Positions 1 to 9,802 of a stretch of DNA of 64,000 nucleotides are shown here, one piece after another. The first letter of the stretch is position 1. Each line of letters starts with the position of its first letter. The DNA lies in the NCBI RefSeq assembly GCF_000763315.1, contig NZ_JPST01000006.1, positions 86,503 through 150,502 on the forward strand, read 5' to 3'. Below the pieces are notes generated by a model, which saw only the letters and a program-made list of their open reading frames with translations, did no database searches and was not told the DNA's origin. Made by a program: the position numbers and the translations under genes. Origin of the DNA: Thermoactinomyces daqus (GTDB taxonomy: Bacteria > Bacillota > Bacilli > Thermoactinomycetales > Thermoactinomycetaceae).

Positions 1-154
1 GCTTTTTGTCTGGCAGAGGACTAGAATTAATACATGAAAATGCTATCACTCGCCACAGGGGGGGGTTTTGAATCCTCTCGGGGCAAGAGTTGATATAAAT
101 TTTTTTTCATTTCATATTGTGTAGTGTGTGGCTGTATTAAAGGAGATGAGTTCA

Positions 155-1915
155 TTGGTTAAGCAGCTTTCGTGGAAAGTGGGCGGACAACAAGGGGAAG
201 GTATTGACAGTGCCGGCGAAATCCTGTCTTCGGCACTCAATCGAAAAGGGTATTATCTGTACGGGTACAGACATTTTTCCTCACGGATTAAGGGTGGTCA
301 TTCCAACACCAAGATTCGGATCAGCATAAACCCAATCCGCTCCATTTCCGACGAGCTGGATATTCTTGTTGCATTTGACCAGGAAACGATTGACTTGAAT
401 GCTCACGAGTTAATTCAAGACGGAGTCATCTTGGCCGATGCCAAGTTTAATCCAACCGTTCCGGAAGGAGTAAACGCTCGCCTTCTCGTTGTTCCATTTA
501 CGAAAATCGCTGAAGAAATCGGTATGGCCCAAATGAAAAACATGGTGGCTGTCGGAGCTTCGACTGCACTTTTGGGCATTGATGCGGACTCGTTTAAAGA
601 AGTCATTGAAGAGAGATTTGCGCGCAAAGGGCAAAAAGTTGTGGACCGAAATATGGAAGCGATCACAAGAGGGGCTGAATATGTAAGAAGCGAGGTTGGG
701 AACAGCTTTACCCAATTCCGTCTGGAATCCTCCGATGGCAAAAAACGGTTGTACATGATCGGAAACGATGCCGTCGCTTTGGGAGCCATTGCAGCTGGTG
801 CACGCTTGATGGCAGCTTATCCGATTACGCCATCTTCTGAAATCATGGAATATCTTATCAAAAAGCTGCCCGAATTCGGTGGCACCGTTGTACAAACCGA
901 AGATGAAATCGCTGCCATCACCATGACGATCGGGGCGAACTATGGCGGCGTCCGCGCATTGACCGCTTCTGCCGGTCCGGGGCTTTCCCTCATGACGGAA
1001 GCAATCGGTTTGGCCGGTATGACCGAAACTCCGGCGGTGATCATCAATACGCAGCGCGGGGGTCCGAGTACGGGTCTGCCGACCAAACAAGAGCAGAGTG
1101 ACTTGCTGGCAATGCTGTACAGCACCCATGGTGAAATACCGAAAATCGTGATTGCTCCAAGTACGGCCGAAGAATGTTTTTACGACACAATCCAGGCATT
1201 CAATCTTGCCGAAGAGTATCAATGTCCGGTAATCGTTTTGACCGATTTGGCTCTTGCGCTGGGTAAACAAACGGTTGAGCCGCTGGATTACGACCGGATT
1301 CAAATTCGCCGCGGAAAACTGGTGGGCTGGGATGAAGAGTTGCCGAAACTCGAAAATTCCGAGCTGTTCCCGCGCTATGAGTTTACGGAAGACGGCATTT
1401 CCCGCCGTGTGCTCCCGGGCAAGAAAAACGGGTTGCACCATGTGACCGGGGTTGAACATGACCAGACAGGCCGTCCATCCGAAAATCCGGTTAATCGTAA
1501 AAAAATGATGGAGAAACGCTTGTCCAAACTGAAAAACGGCATTGATTTCGATACACCGGTCTACCTGGACGCTGCCCATGAGGATGCGGATCTTCTCATT
1601 GTTGGTTTCTGCTCTACCCGCGGCACGATTCATGAGGCCAAAGAGCGTCTTGAGGCTGAAGGCCTGAAAGTAAATCACGCCCATATTCGTCAATTGTTGC
1701 CATTCCCGAGCGACATTATGCTTGAGCAAATGAAAAAAGCGAAGAAAGTACTTGTTGTAGAAAACAATGCTACGGGGCAATTAACCAATCTCATCAAAAT
1801 GAATATCGGAATGGCAGAAAAACTGGTTCATTTCGGTAAGTATGACGGCAATCCGTTCTTGCCTTCCGAAATTTACAAACAATGTAAGGAGCTGTTGGTT
1901 CATGGCCACATTTAA
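155..1915 (+). CDS. korA: 2-oxoacid:ferredoxin oxidoreductase, fused gamma-alpha subunit
   Basis: Large subunit of a CoA-dependent 2-oxoacid (probably 2-oxoglutarate) ferredoxin oxidoreductase; with the next gene it would oxidatively decarboxylate the oxoacid to acyl-CoA and reduce ferredoxin. The N-terminal gamma domain opens with SWKVGGQQGEGID and continues through YRHFSSRIKGGH. The alpha domain follows from about residue 205, with the YPITPSSE motif near residue 221. The frame is open from GTG 128, but I place the start at TTG 155 because AAAGGAG at 139-145 sits 9 nt upstream and homologues begin shortly before QLSWK. That gives 586 aa. The stop overlaps the korB start by 14 nt, so translation is coupled. 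Substrate preference cannot be read from the sequence. Confidence 0.9.
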   Translation: MVKQLSWKVGGQQGEGIDSAGEILSSALNRKGYYLYGYRHFSSRIKGGHSNTKIRISINPIRSISDELDILVAFDQETIDLNAHELIQDGVILADAKFNPTVPEGVNARLLVVPFTKIAEEIGMAQMKNMVAVGASTALLGIDADSFKEVIEERFARKGQKVVDRNMEAITRGAEYVRSEVGNSFTQFRLESSDGKKRLYMIGNDAVALGAIAAGARLMAAYPITPSSEIMEYLIKKLPEFGGTVVQTEDEIAAITMTIGANYGGVRALTASAGPGLSLMTEAIGLAGMTETPAVIINTQRGGPSTGLPTKQEQSDLLAMLYSTHGEIPKIVIAPSTAEECFYDTIQAFNLAEEYQCPVIVLTDLALALGKQTVEPLDYDRIQIRRGKLVGWDEELPKLENSELFPRYEFTEDGISRRVLPGKKNGLHHVTGVEHDQTGRPSENPVNRKKMMEKRLSKLKNGIDFDTPVYLDAAHEDADLLIVGFCSTRGTIHEAKERLEAEGLKVNHAHIRQLLPFPSDIMLEQMKKAKKVLVVENNATGQLTNLIKMNIGMAEKLVHFGKYDGNPFLPSEIYKQCKELLVHGHI

Positions 1916-2768
1916 AGACTTCCGCAATAAAGTTAAACCCAATTGGTGCCCAGGTTGTGGAGATTTCTCCGTGTTGGCCGCCATGCAGCGCGCTTTTGCC
2001 AATGTAGGGTTGGAACCGCATGATGTGGCCATTGTCTCAGGGATCGGTTGTTCCGGACGGATTTCCGGTTATGTAAATGCTTATGGTTTTCACGGTGTAC
2101 ACGGACGCGCATTGCCGATTGCTCAGGGGTTGAAACTGGCCAATCGTGACTTGACGGTGATCGCTGCCGGCGGGGACGGAGACGGCTTTGCCATTGGTAT
2201 GGCCCATACCATTCACGCCATCCGCCGTAATGTCGATATTACCTATATCGTGATGGATAACCAGGTTTACGGGTTGACCAAAGGCCAAACCTCGCCGCGA
2301 AGCGAAGTTGGCTTCAAAACGAAAAGCACGCCGTACGGTTCAATCGAATCGGCCATTCACCCCATGGAAATGGCTTTGACCGTGGGGGCCGGCTTTGTCG
2401 CCCAATCGGTTTCCAGCGATTTGAAACAATTGACCCGCGTGATCGAAGAAGGAATCAAGCATAAAGGTTTTTCTTTGATCAACGTTTACAGTCCTTGCGT
2501 CACCTACAACAAAATCAACACGTATGATTGGTTCAAAGAGAATCTGGTCAACCTGGATCAAGTTGAAAACTATGATCCGTCCGATCGCCAGCTGGCCATG
2601 CAAACGCTGATGGAAAATCATGGTCTGGTAACGGGGGTTATCTACCAAAACAAAGAGCAGCAATCATATGAAAGCAAAATCAAAGGCTTTAAAGAAGAGC
2701 CGCTGGCCAAACAAGACATCATGATTTCCCGCGAACAGTTTGATAAATTGGTTGCCGAATTCGCATAA
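1902..2768 (+). CDS. korB: 2-oxoacid:ferredoxin oxidoreductase, beta subunit
   Basis: Thiamine-diphosphate-binding beta subunit, 288 aa, partner of the preceding korA. The N-terminus carries WCPGCGDFS. The ThDP/Mg motif is GDGDGFAIG near residue 93, with the downstream asparagine in VMDNQVYGLTKGQ. The chosen ATG has AAGGAG 10 nt upstream. The reading frame stays open farther upstream, but that stretch only shadows korA. A strong hairpin terminator follows directly, so korAB is probably a two-gene operon. In many Bacillales this pair lies beside the miaB block, which is also the case here. Confidence 0.92.
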   Translation: MATFKDFRNKVKPNWCPGCGDFSVLAAMQRAFANVGLEPHDVAIVSGIGCSGRISGYVNAYGFHGVHGRALPIAQGLKLANRDLTVIAAGGDGDGFAIGMAHTIHAIRRNVDITYIVMDNQVYGLTKGQTSPRSEVGFKTKSTPYGSIESAIHPMEMALTVGAGFVAQSVSSDLKQLTRVIEEGIKHKGFSLINVYSPCVTYNKINTYDWFKENLVNLDQVENYDPSDRQLAMQTLMENHGLVTGVIYQNKEQQSYESKIKGFKEEPLAKQDIMISREQFDKLVAEFA

Positions 2769-2776
2769 TAATGGAC

Positions 2777-2815
2777 AAACAGCCACTTCGCCAAATGAAA
2801 GTGGCTGTTTCTTTA
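2777..2815 (+). terminator. Rho-independent terminator of korAB
   Basis: Perfect 12-bp inverted repeat (AAACAGCCACTT at 2777-2788 and AAGTGGCTGTTT at 2799-2810) with a 10-nt loop, followed by CTTTATTT. Confidence 0.85.
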
Positions 2816-2836
2816 TTTACCGGGGGGGGTGTGAAG

Positions 2837-3577
2837 ATGAAATGGACGGTATTGGGATGCCAATCCCCTTTTCCTGCACCGGGCGGGGCGACTCCGGGAT
2901 ATCTGCTGGAGGCTGGCGGGAAAAAGATTCTGATCGATTGCGGCAGTGGAGTGTTATCGCAATTGGCCAAGTTTCTTCCGCTCTATGAAGTGGATGCCGT
3001 CATTCTTTCCCACTTGCATCATGATCATATTTCCGACTTTTTTGTTTTGCAGTATGCGATCATGATTGCCATGAATCAAGGCATGAGGAACCGCCCGTTA
3101 CCGGTCTGGTCCCCTGCTCAGCCAGATTCATGGTTTCGACAATTGAGCTATGGGCGTTATATTCAAAGGCAGGCGGTAAAAGAAGGGGACATGCTGAAGT
3201 TGGGAGATGTAAAGATTCAATTTTTTGCTACGGATCACCCTGTCCCTTGTTATGCGATGAGAATCGACTCCGGCGGGCAAACGATTCTGTATGGGGCGGA
3301 TTCAGGTCCAAAAACGGATTGGATCAGCATGGCGGCAAAGCCGGACCTGTTTGTTTGTGAAGGCTCATTTTTGGAAGCGGAACGCCCTCAAAACCCTGTC
3401 AGCCATTTATCTGTAAAGGAAACGGCAATGGCAGCCAAACAGATCCAAGCGAAACAGCTCCTTATTACTCATCTGTCTCCCCTTGCTGAGCTGAGCGAGG
3501 TGGTCAGGGAAGCAGCATCGGTATATCCAGGCCTTTGTCATCCGGCAAAACCGGGATTGATCATTCACCTTGCCTGA
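2837..3577 (+). CDS. MBL-fold metallo-hydrolase (YhfI-like)
   Basis: Metallo-beta-lactamase-fold hydrolase of 246 aa. The metal-binding signature SHLHHDHISD lies near residues 58-67. The N-terminus (TVLGCQSPFPAPGGATPGYL) and IDCGSGVLSQL match the YhfI/ElaC-like group that includes RNase Z and phosphodiesterase relatives. Later histidines in FATDHPVPCYAMR and ITHLSPLAEL complete a plausible di-metal site. The frame is open from 2771, but that part overlaps the korAB terminator. ATG 2837, just downstream of a G-rich SD, is the better start. The substrate is unknown. Confidence 0.8.
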   Translation: MKWTVLGCQSPFPAPGGATPGYLLEAGGKKILIDCGSGVLSQLAKFLPLYEVDAVILSHLHHDHISDFFVLQYAIMIAMNQGMRNRPLPVWSPAQPDSWFRQLSYGRYIQRQAVKEGDMLKLGDVKIQFFATDHPVPCYAMRIDSGGQTILYGADSGPKTDWISMAAKPDLFVCEGSFLEAERPQNPVSHLSVKETAMAAKQIQAKQLLITHLSPLAELSEVVREAASVYPGLCHPAKPGLIIHLA

Positions 3578-3635
3578 GCCGCAATTGGGTTTGCGCACGG
3601 AAAGGGGAAAGAATAACTCTCGCCAGTCCGGGTTC

Positions 3636-3664
3636 TTTGTGTTAAACTGGTACACATGGATAAT
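3636..3664 (+). promoter_or_regulatory. candidate promoter for xpt
   Basis: A weak -35 (TTTGTG, 3636-3641) is followed after 17 nt by GATAAT (3659-3664), about 70 nt upstream of the riboswitch aptamer. This is motif matching only. Confidence 0.35.
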
Positions 3665-3735
3665 TGGGCTTGTTCATTGTCAGGAATGTGGATCATCAGG
3701 CAAAACATCACCTGATCAAAAATAAAAAACGAATG

Positions 3736-3806
3736 CACTCATATAATGGCGGGAATAAGGCCCGCGAGTCTCTACCGAGCTGCCGTAAACAGCCCGACTA
3801 TGAGTG
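3736..3806 (+). ncRNA. Guanine (purine) riboswitch aptamer
   Basis: Matches the xpt-type purine aptamer. P1 is CACTCAT (3736-3742) paired with ATGAGTG (3800-3806). The conserved core TATAATGG, the junction TCTACCGAG, and CCGTAAA in the second loop are all present. The discriminating base lies in CCGACTATG, where the C is the guanine-specific form (adenine sensors have U). It precedes xpt, the classic regulon member, so guanine should switch xpt off. The terminator-like hairpin lies about 180 nt downstream, much farther than usual. Confidence 0.92.
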
Positions 3807-3864
3807 AGCAAAAATGAAGAGACCTGGAAAGGTCTGAGGCTGTTGACAAAATTCAATTGGAGGG

Positions 3865-4651
<787 letters not shown>

Positions 4652-4774
4652 GATAAAAGACCCTTGATGATGGCTTTGTGCCAGCCGAATGAATGGCGCG
4701 GGAAGGGGAAAAACACCCCCTCCTCGCCTGATATTCGTTCTCATTCCCATGGCTGAAGCCGGGGTTTTTGGGGA

Positions 4775-5458
4775 TCACCGGCCTTCTTGCCCTTTTTCCA
4801 TCCATACTTCCAGTCCGATTGAATCTTCCTGAATTCTACATGTTTGAAAGCGGCTTTTTGCGATTAACTCCGTAAACTGTTTTTTTGTATATGCGCGTTT
4901 GATCAACATCCATTTAAAGGCCCATTTTGTCAGCAATGCGTTCAATCCGGTAAGACCCAGATCCTCCTCGACGTGCCTTTCCATTACTTCTGTGGAAACA
5001 TCGCCGCGCAAATCCATAATCACCGCTTTTCCGCCAGGTTTTAAAACCCGGTTCATCTCATTAATGGCATTGACCGGCTGGGCAAAGTTTTTAAAGGCAG
5101 CCCGGCAGATGATAAAGTCAAACGTTCCGTCATCAAATGGCATCCGGGCGGCATTGCCATGCTGAAAATCGATGGTTACACCTGCTTCTTTCGCTTTGGC
5201 CTGTGCAATCTCCACGAATTTTTTACTTATGTCCAAGCCGGTGATTCGGTAGTTGCCCAGTTTTGCCAGTTCGATTGACAAGTATCCCGGTCCCGGGGCA
5301 ACTTCCAAAACGGATCCGCCTTCCGGAACAATGGCGGCAACCTTCTTCGCATCTCTTTTGTATTGCTCCATATTTTTTTGGGTGTTTTTTGCATACCACG
5401 AAGCAATAAATCCTTCCATGCCAATCCCCTTGTAACCTTTTGGCGCTTTATCGGACAT
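4775..5458 (-). CDS. Class I SAM-dependent methyltransferase (UbiE-like)
   Basis: Methyltransferase of 227 aa. SAM-binding motif I is VLEVAPGPGYLSIEL near residues 50-64. The acidic residue of motif II is in ITGLDISKKFVEIA, and motif III is FDFIICRAAFKNFAQP. Start ATG 5458 has AAGGAGG 8 nt upstream. It lies 41 nt downstream of a PadR-family gene on the same strand and is probably co-transcribed with and controlled by it. The methyl acceptor is unknown; such PadR/methyltransferase pairs often respond to toxic small molecules. Confidence 0.8.
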   Translation of the reverse strand: MSDKAPKGYKGIGMEGFIASWYAKNTQKNMEQYKRDAKKVAAIVPEGGSVLEVAPGPGYLSIELAKLGNYRITGLDISKKFVEIAQAKAKEAGVTIDFQHGNAARMPFDDGTFDFIICRAAFKNFAQPVNAINEMNRVLKPGGKAVIMDLRGDVSTEVMERHVEEDLGLTGLNALLTKWAFKWMLIKRAYTKKQFTELIAKSRFQTCRIQEDSIGLEVWMEKGQEGR

Positions 5459-5499
5459 ATCCGGTTCCTCCTTGTTTCCTTTGCTTCCCCTGGAACCCG

Positions 5500-6126
5500 T
5501 CAGCTGTGACGGTTGTCCAAGGGGGAAAACTTATTCGCAATCTCACGCAGCCACTTCTGATCCCAATGGATTTTTCCTGTGTCGATGTCATGGATCACGG
5601 AGCGGACCCATGCCAATTCTGCTGCATACATCGCGTGTTGATATTCGGTCTCGAGCAGGAACAAGCGGGGGAGCCCTTCAGATGTCACGGTTTGCAACTG
5701 GTTTTGGGTTGCGTTCAAACGGCATTCAAGTGCCCTTTCTCTTTTTTTTAGTTCCCGTACCACCTCATCCGACGGGAGAAGCATCATAAAAGAGACGGCG
5801 GCGGGAAATTCCGGAAATTCCGGTTTCGGTGTGGACAGTATTTCCCTCAGCCAAGTCAATGCCGCTGTTCTTCCTTTATCCGTCACTTCGTAAACGGTCA
5901 GTTCCGGTTTCCCTTCATGCTGTTTTTTTTCCCGAACGGCAATGGCGCCGTCACGAAGCAAACGGTCAATCGTCTGATAAATGCCCGTTCGGTGACGAAT
6001 GTTGATGACCTCGTGTTTCCCCCTTTCTTTTAAAAGTTGTTGCATGCGATAAGGGTGCATCGGTTCCTCGATGAGAAGCGAAAGGATTGCGAGGGCGATC
6101 GGGGATTTTTTGATTGTCTGTTTCAT
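5500..6126 (-). CDS. PadR-family transcriptional regulator
   Basis: PadR regulator of 208 aa. The N-terminal winged helix (residues 1-85) includes ALAILSLLIEEPMHPYRMQQ and GIYQTIDRLLRDGAI. The C-terminal dimerisation segment (about 110-200) belongs to the PadR/Vir type. No SD precedes ATG 6126. A perfect 8-bp-arm inverted repeat abuts the start codon and a -10-like TAATAT lies about 10 nt upstream, so the transcript may be leaderless and autorepressed. It probably controls the downstream methyltransferase. Confidence 0.85.
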   Translation of the reverse strand: MKQTIKKSPIALAILSLLIEEPMHPYRMQQLLKERGKHEVINIRHRTGIYQTIDRLLRDGAIAVREKKQHEGKPELTVYEVTDKGRTAALTWLREILSTPKPEFPEFPAAVSFMMLLPSDEVVRELKKRERALECRLNATQNQLQTVTSEGLPRLFLLETEYQHAMYAAELAWVRSVIHDIDTGKIHWDQKWLREIANKFSPLDNRHS

Positions 6127-6142
6127 AGTAATAATATTACTA
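6126..6142. promoter_or_regulatory. Inverted-repeat operator at the padR start
   Basis: TAGTAATA-A-TATTACTA is a perfect 17-bp palindrome with one central base. It overlaps the first base of the padR start codon on the minus strand, which is consistent with PadR autorepression. Confidence 0.7.
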
Positions 6143-6227
6143 TTAATAATATGACTAAGTAAAGAGGCGGATCTTCTTTTTGGGCCAATTCCTTTTCATG
6201 ATCGGCTGAAAAGAGTCCTCAAAAACG

Positions 6228-6271
6228 AAAAACGCGATTCTCCCTTTAAAAAAGAAAAGAATCGCGTTTTT
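6228..6271 (-). terminator. Terminator of the FetAB-like operon
   Basis: AAAAACGCGATTC (6228-6240) and GAATCGCGTTTTT (6259-6271) form a perfect 13-bp stem. Read on the minus strand it ends in a T run, just past the stop of the permease gene. It could also act on transcription from the other side. Confidence 0.85.
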
Positions 6272-6293
6272 CATAAAAGTTGGAAAGGGGGCA

Positions 6294-7061
6294 TTACTTG
6301 TCGGTTTTTCCTCTCCAACCGATAAATTGATGTGCCCGATTGAAAAGCGTAGGATAAACAAATAAGCCCATCAGAATACTGGTCAGTGTCGCCGAAGCAG
6401 TAAAAGAAAACATGATCAATAGCTGGTAACGCACAGCTTCAATCGGATTCGTGCCGGCAATGATCAACCCGGTCATCATTCCGGGCAGTTGCACCAGTCC
6501 GACTGTTTTAAGTGAATCGACTATGGGAATCGTCCCGGAGCGGATCGCTTCCCTGGTCAGCCGCATGCTTGCCTGACGGCTGGTCGCTCCCAACGATAAG
6601 GCAACTAAAATATCCTCACGCATCTGTTCCGCCTGTTGTCTCATCTGATTCAGGACGAGAGAGGAGACAACCATGCTATTACCCACGATCATTCCACTGA
6701 TGGGAATAAGAACTTGCGGTTTGGCTTGAATCAGGTGTAAAAAGAGCATCATGAGCAGGGTAAAACCGGCGACGATGAAAATAGTCAAAAAAATGCGGCA
6801 AAAAATCCAGGGAATTCCTTTTCCCCGAGCAGCCGCGTTTTGGGAGGCGACGGTGATCATCACCAATAAAACCAGCCCGATCCAATACCAATGGTTACTG
6901 GTGAAAATAAAATGAAGGACATAGCCGATGCTGATTAACTGAATCGTGGCCCGAATGGTTCCGATGATCAGATCCCGTTCCAGTTTCAAACGAAGCCAGA
7001 GGGAAACAAACATGGAAATCAATATAAATCCCAGGGTGGTGACCGTAGCTGTCCAGGTCAT
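6294..7061 (-). CDS. FetB/YbbM-type ABC transporter permease
   Basis: Integral membrane permease of the UPF0014 (YbbM/FetB) family, 255 aa with about seven predicted membrane helices. Conserved stretches include ATIQLISIGYVLHFIF, MIVGNSMVVSSLVLNQ, LGATSRQASMRLTREAIRSG and LVQLPGMMTGLIIAG. E. coli FetAB exports iron under peroxide stress; the substrate here is inferred only by family. The start ATG 7061 overlaps the ATPase stop (ATGA) and has GGAGG 10 nt upstream. A longer frame to 7184 only shadows the ATPase gene. Confidence 0.82.
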   Translation of the reverse strand: MTWTATVTTLGFILISMFVSLWLRLKLERDLIIGTIRATIQLISIGYVLHFIFTSNHWYWIGLVLLVMITVASQNAAARGKGIPWIFCRIFLTIFIVAGFTLLMMLFLHLIQAKPQVLIPISGMIVGNSMVVSSLVLNQMRQQAEQMREDILVALSLGATSRQASMRLTREAIRSGTIPIVDSLKTVGLVQLPGMMTGLIIAGTNPIEAVRYQLLIMFSFTASATLTSILMGLFVYPTLFNRAHQFIGWRGKTDK

Positions 7062-7738
7062 CGCTTCATTTCCTCCTGTCGCAAATGCCCGCTTTCCAAA
7101 TGCCAGACTTGATCTGCGATGCGCCGGGCTTGTTCCGGTTGGTGAGTAATCCATAGCACCGTATGCCCTTTTTCCCGATAGCACCGCATCTCCTGTTCAA
7201 TCCGTTCCGTGCTCTCAGGGTCAAGCGAAGCTGTTGGTTCATCCAGTAACAGTACATGCGGATTTAAGGAGAGAGAACGGGCCAAATGGACGCGTTGTTT
7301 TTCTCCGCCGGAAAGTTTTTCAATCGAACGGGTGAGATACGATTTTGACAGACCAACCCGCTCCAGCAATCGCGCCATTTCTTCTTCGGACATCGATTTT
7401 CCTTGTAATTTAAGGGGGTAGTTTAAGTTATCGGCCACGGTTTTGGGAAATAAAACAGCTGATTGAAAAACATAGTGGACTTCTCTCCGCAGTAAAATCG
7501 GGTCCCATTCTGAAAGCGGTTTTCCTTTATATGTAATCGAACCGTGATCCGGGTCCTCCAAGCGGTTTAGTAGACGGAACAGGGTGCTTTTGCCGGTGCC
7601 TGAAGGTCCCATTAAGGCAATAACCGATTCTGGCGGAATGACTGCACTTACTTCTTTGAGAGGGGTGGTTCTTCCTTCCGGGGAGTCGTATGATTTGGTG
7701 ACTTCGCGAAGTTCGATCAGCGGTTGACTCTTGGGCAA
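7058..7738 (-). CDS. FetA/YbbL-type ABC transporter ATP-binding protein
   Basis: ATPase partner of the overlapping permease. It has Walker A GPSGTGKST, signature LSGGEKQR, Walker B VLLLDEPT and H-loop ITHQPEQ. I choose TTG 7738 (226 aa) because AGGAG lies about 8 nt upstream. GTG 7747 is the first in-frame start but overlaps that SD. The family transports metal or another small solute; the direction is presumed to be export. It is transcribed divergently from miaB. Confidence 0.82.
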   Translation of the reverse strand: MPKSQPLIELREVTKSYDSPEGRTTPLKEVSAVIPPESVIALMGPSGTGKSTLFRLLNRLEDPDHGSITYKGKPLSEWDPILLRREVHYVFQSAVLFPKTVADNLNYPLKLQGKSMSEEEMARLLERVGLSKSYLTRSIEKLSGGEKQRVHLARSLSLNPHVLLLDEPTASLDPESTERIEQEMRCYREKGHTVLWITHQPEQARRIADQVWHLESGHLRQEEMKR

Positions 7739-7871
7739 ATGGATCACTCCTGCAAAATGGGATGGTTTATCAATGAGAACTGTCCCGATCCTAATTCACA
7801 GTGTATCAATAGTGGATCCGATTTGCCATAAGGGTTTGGACTCTTGGCAAACATAATCTGTGAGAATAAAG

Positions 7872-7992
7872 CAATCGGGAGCGAGGGGATGCTCCCAGGC
7901 TCCCGGTTGCAATGGATGATTATAAAAAAAGAAGAGGAAAAGGGAACAGATTTTCTGGGATGAAGTGACGCTCGCTTGTTTTTTCCTCTTCT
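7872..7992. other. Two stem-loops in a 580-nt intergenic region
   Basis: The gap 7739-8319 between the divergent ABC operon and miaB holds no convincing gene. CAATCGGGAGC (7872-7882) pairs with GCTCCCGGTTG (7899-7909), and an alternative GCTCCC copy at 7891-7896 competes for the same GGGAGC. A second stem pairs AGAAGAGGAAAA (7930-7941) with TTTTCCTCTTCT (7981-7992), then GTTTTCTT. They could terminate a small RNA or upstream readthrough; function is unknown. Confidence 0.45.
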
Positions 7993-8066
7993 GTTTTCTT
8001 ATTCGACTTTATCCGGGGTTTTACGTCCCTTTCGTTAGTTGTTGTCGCCGCTGGAAACCCTGATCA

Positions 8067-8095
8067 TTGAACCATTGGTAAACATCATGTATAAT
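8067..8095 (+). promoter_or_regulatory. Sigma-A promoter of miaB
   Basis: TTGAAC (8067-8072), a 17-nt spacer and TATAAT (8090-8095) form a near-consensus vegetative promoter. It leaves a leader of about 220 nt before miaB. Confidence 0.75.
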
Positions 8096-8319
8096 AACTT
8101 AGTTAAAAGCTGTAATTTCCATCTTGTTGAATACAAGCCGAGTATGTGATTTCACCAAATGATGGTTTTGAATGGAGGATTTTTTGGAATGGGGGGCTGA
8201 AGTCTGTGACTCAAAACTCCCAACCGTTTTCAATATGCCTGCTCCATCTCATTTTCACGGTGAATCGACTGTTTTTTCATATATGGAAAGGATACTCTCA
8301 CCAGAAAGGGTGAATAAAC

Positions 8320-9801
8320 ATGAGCAAACAAGTAAAGGACTACAGCCAATACTTTGTTGCTCCGGACTTAAAAGCGGCAAAGAAACGCGGAAAAGAAGAA
8401 GTGCAAGTGATTCAGTTTGAGGAAATCCCCGAGAATATGCGTGAGGTCGGCAAGGGGAAAAACTATTTGATCGAAACGTACGGCTGTCAGATGAACGTTC
8501 ACGATAGTGAGACGATTGCCGGGATTCTTGAGAGAATGGGGTATTCCCGGACTGAGCGCGAGGAGGATGCCGACATCATCCTGCTTAATACCTGTGCGAT
8601 CCGGGAAAATGCGGAGGACAAGGTTTTTGGTGAGTTGGGACGCCTGAAACAGTTGAAGCTGGAGAACCCCGATCTCATTCTCGGGGTATGCGGATGCATG
8701 TCCCAGGAAGAAGTGGTTGTCGGACGCATTTTAAAAAGTTACCAACACGTTGACCTGATTTTTGGAACGCACAATATTCACCGCCTTCCGGTACTTCTGC
8801 AAAACGCCCTTTTCAGCAAGGAAATGGTGGTGGAAGTATGGTCCAAAGAGGGCGATATTGTTGAAAGCATGCCCAAAGTGCGGGAAGATGGCTTGCGCGC
8901 TTGGGTGAATATCATGTACGGATGCGACAAATTCTGCACGTACTGCATTGTTCCGTATACCCGGGGGAAAGAGCGGAGCCGCCGGCCCGAAGATGTGCTG
9001 GACGAGATTCGCGAATTGGCGCGCAAAGGTTATCAGGAAGTCACCCTGCTCGGGCAGAACGTGAATGCTTACGGGAAAGATTTTACCGACCGGGAGTATA
9101 CGTTTGCCGATTTGATGGACGATGTGCGCAAGATCGGCATTCCACGGGTTCGCTTTACTACGAGTCATCCGCGCGATTTTGATGACCATTTGATCGAAGT
9201 GTTGGCCAAACGCGGAAATCTGGTGGAACACATCCACTTGCCGGTTCAGTCGGGAAGTTCGGAAGTGCTTAAGTTGATGGCACGTAAATACACGCGCGAA
9301 CGCTATCTGGAATTGGTTTCCAAAATCAAGAAAGCAATTCCGGATGTGGTGCTGACCACGGATATTATCGTCGGCTTCCCCGGGGAAACAGATGAGCAGT
9401 TTGAAGAAACCTTATCTCTCGTCAAAGAAGTCGAATTCGATTCTGCTTTCACCTTTATATACTCGCCCCGTGAAGGAACGCCTGCCGCGAAGATGAAAGA
9501 TGACGTGCCGATGGAAGTGAAAAAAGAGCGGCTGGCCCGCCTCAATCAATTGCAAAACGAGATCAGCCGGCGCAAAAATGAGGAACTGCGCGGGCAAGTG
9601 GTCGAAGTGCTCGTTGAAGGGGAAAGCAAAAAAAATCCGAATGTCCTGTCCGGCCGAACCCGAACCAATAAATTGGTTAACTTTGTCGGGCCTAAACATC
9701 TGATCGGAAAATTTGCGTATGTGCGGATTGACGAGCCGCAAACATGGACGCTAAAAGGTGTGTGGGTGGAAGAAAAACCGCTTGCGAAAGTGGGTGGATG
9801 A
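8320..9801 (+). CDS. miaB: tRNA-2-methylthio-N6-dimethylallyladenosine synthase
   Basis: Radical-SAM methylthiotransferase that makes ms2i6A37 in tRNA from the product of MiaA, which is encoded downstream. The N-terminal UPF0004 domain has the three cluster cysteines in [17 protein letters not shown] and GVCGCMSQ. The radical-SAM CxxxCxxC is [17 protein letters not shown] near residue 201, and a TRAM domain ends the protein at about 420-490. Length 493 aa is normal for Bacillales, which carry an N-terminal extension. AAAGGGTG precedes the start. The SD of ricA lies over the last codons, so the two genes are coupled. Confidence 0.95.
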   Translation: MSKQVKDYSQYFVAPDLKAAKKRGKEEVQVIQFEEIPENMREVGKGKNYLIETYGCQMNVHDSETIAGILERMGYSRTEREEDADIILLNTCAIRENAEDKVFGELGRLKQLKLENPDLILGVCGCMSQEEVVVGRILKSYQHVDLIFGTHNIHRLPVLLQNALFSKEMVVEVWSKEGDIVESMPKVREDGLRAWVNIMYGCDKFCTYCIVPYTRGKERSRRPEDVLDEIRELARKGYQEVTLLGQNVNAYGKDFTDREYTFADLMDDVRKIGIPRVRFTTSHPRDFDDHLIEVLAKRGNLVEHIHLPVQSGSSEVLKLMARKYTRERYLELVSKIKKAIPDVVLTTDIIVGFPGETDEQFEETLSLVKEVEFDSAFTFIYSPREGTPAAKMKDDVPMEVKKERLARLNQLQNEISRRKNEELRGQVVEVLVEGESKKNPNVLSGRTRTNKLVNFVGPKHLIGKFAYVRIDEPQTWTLKGVWVEEKPLAKVGG

Positions 9802-9802
9802 G

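Noticed and set aside
410..1780. Long minus-strand ORF (456 codons) opposite korA
   Set aside because: It mirrors a well-conserved gene in codon-matched antisense; no SD, no recognisable protein.
6155..6361. 68-codon minus-strand ORF after the FetB-like gene
   Set aside because: It overlaps the FetB-like stop and is mostly the translated terminator hairpin.
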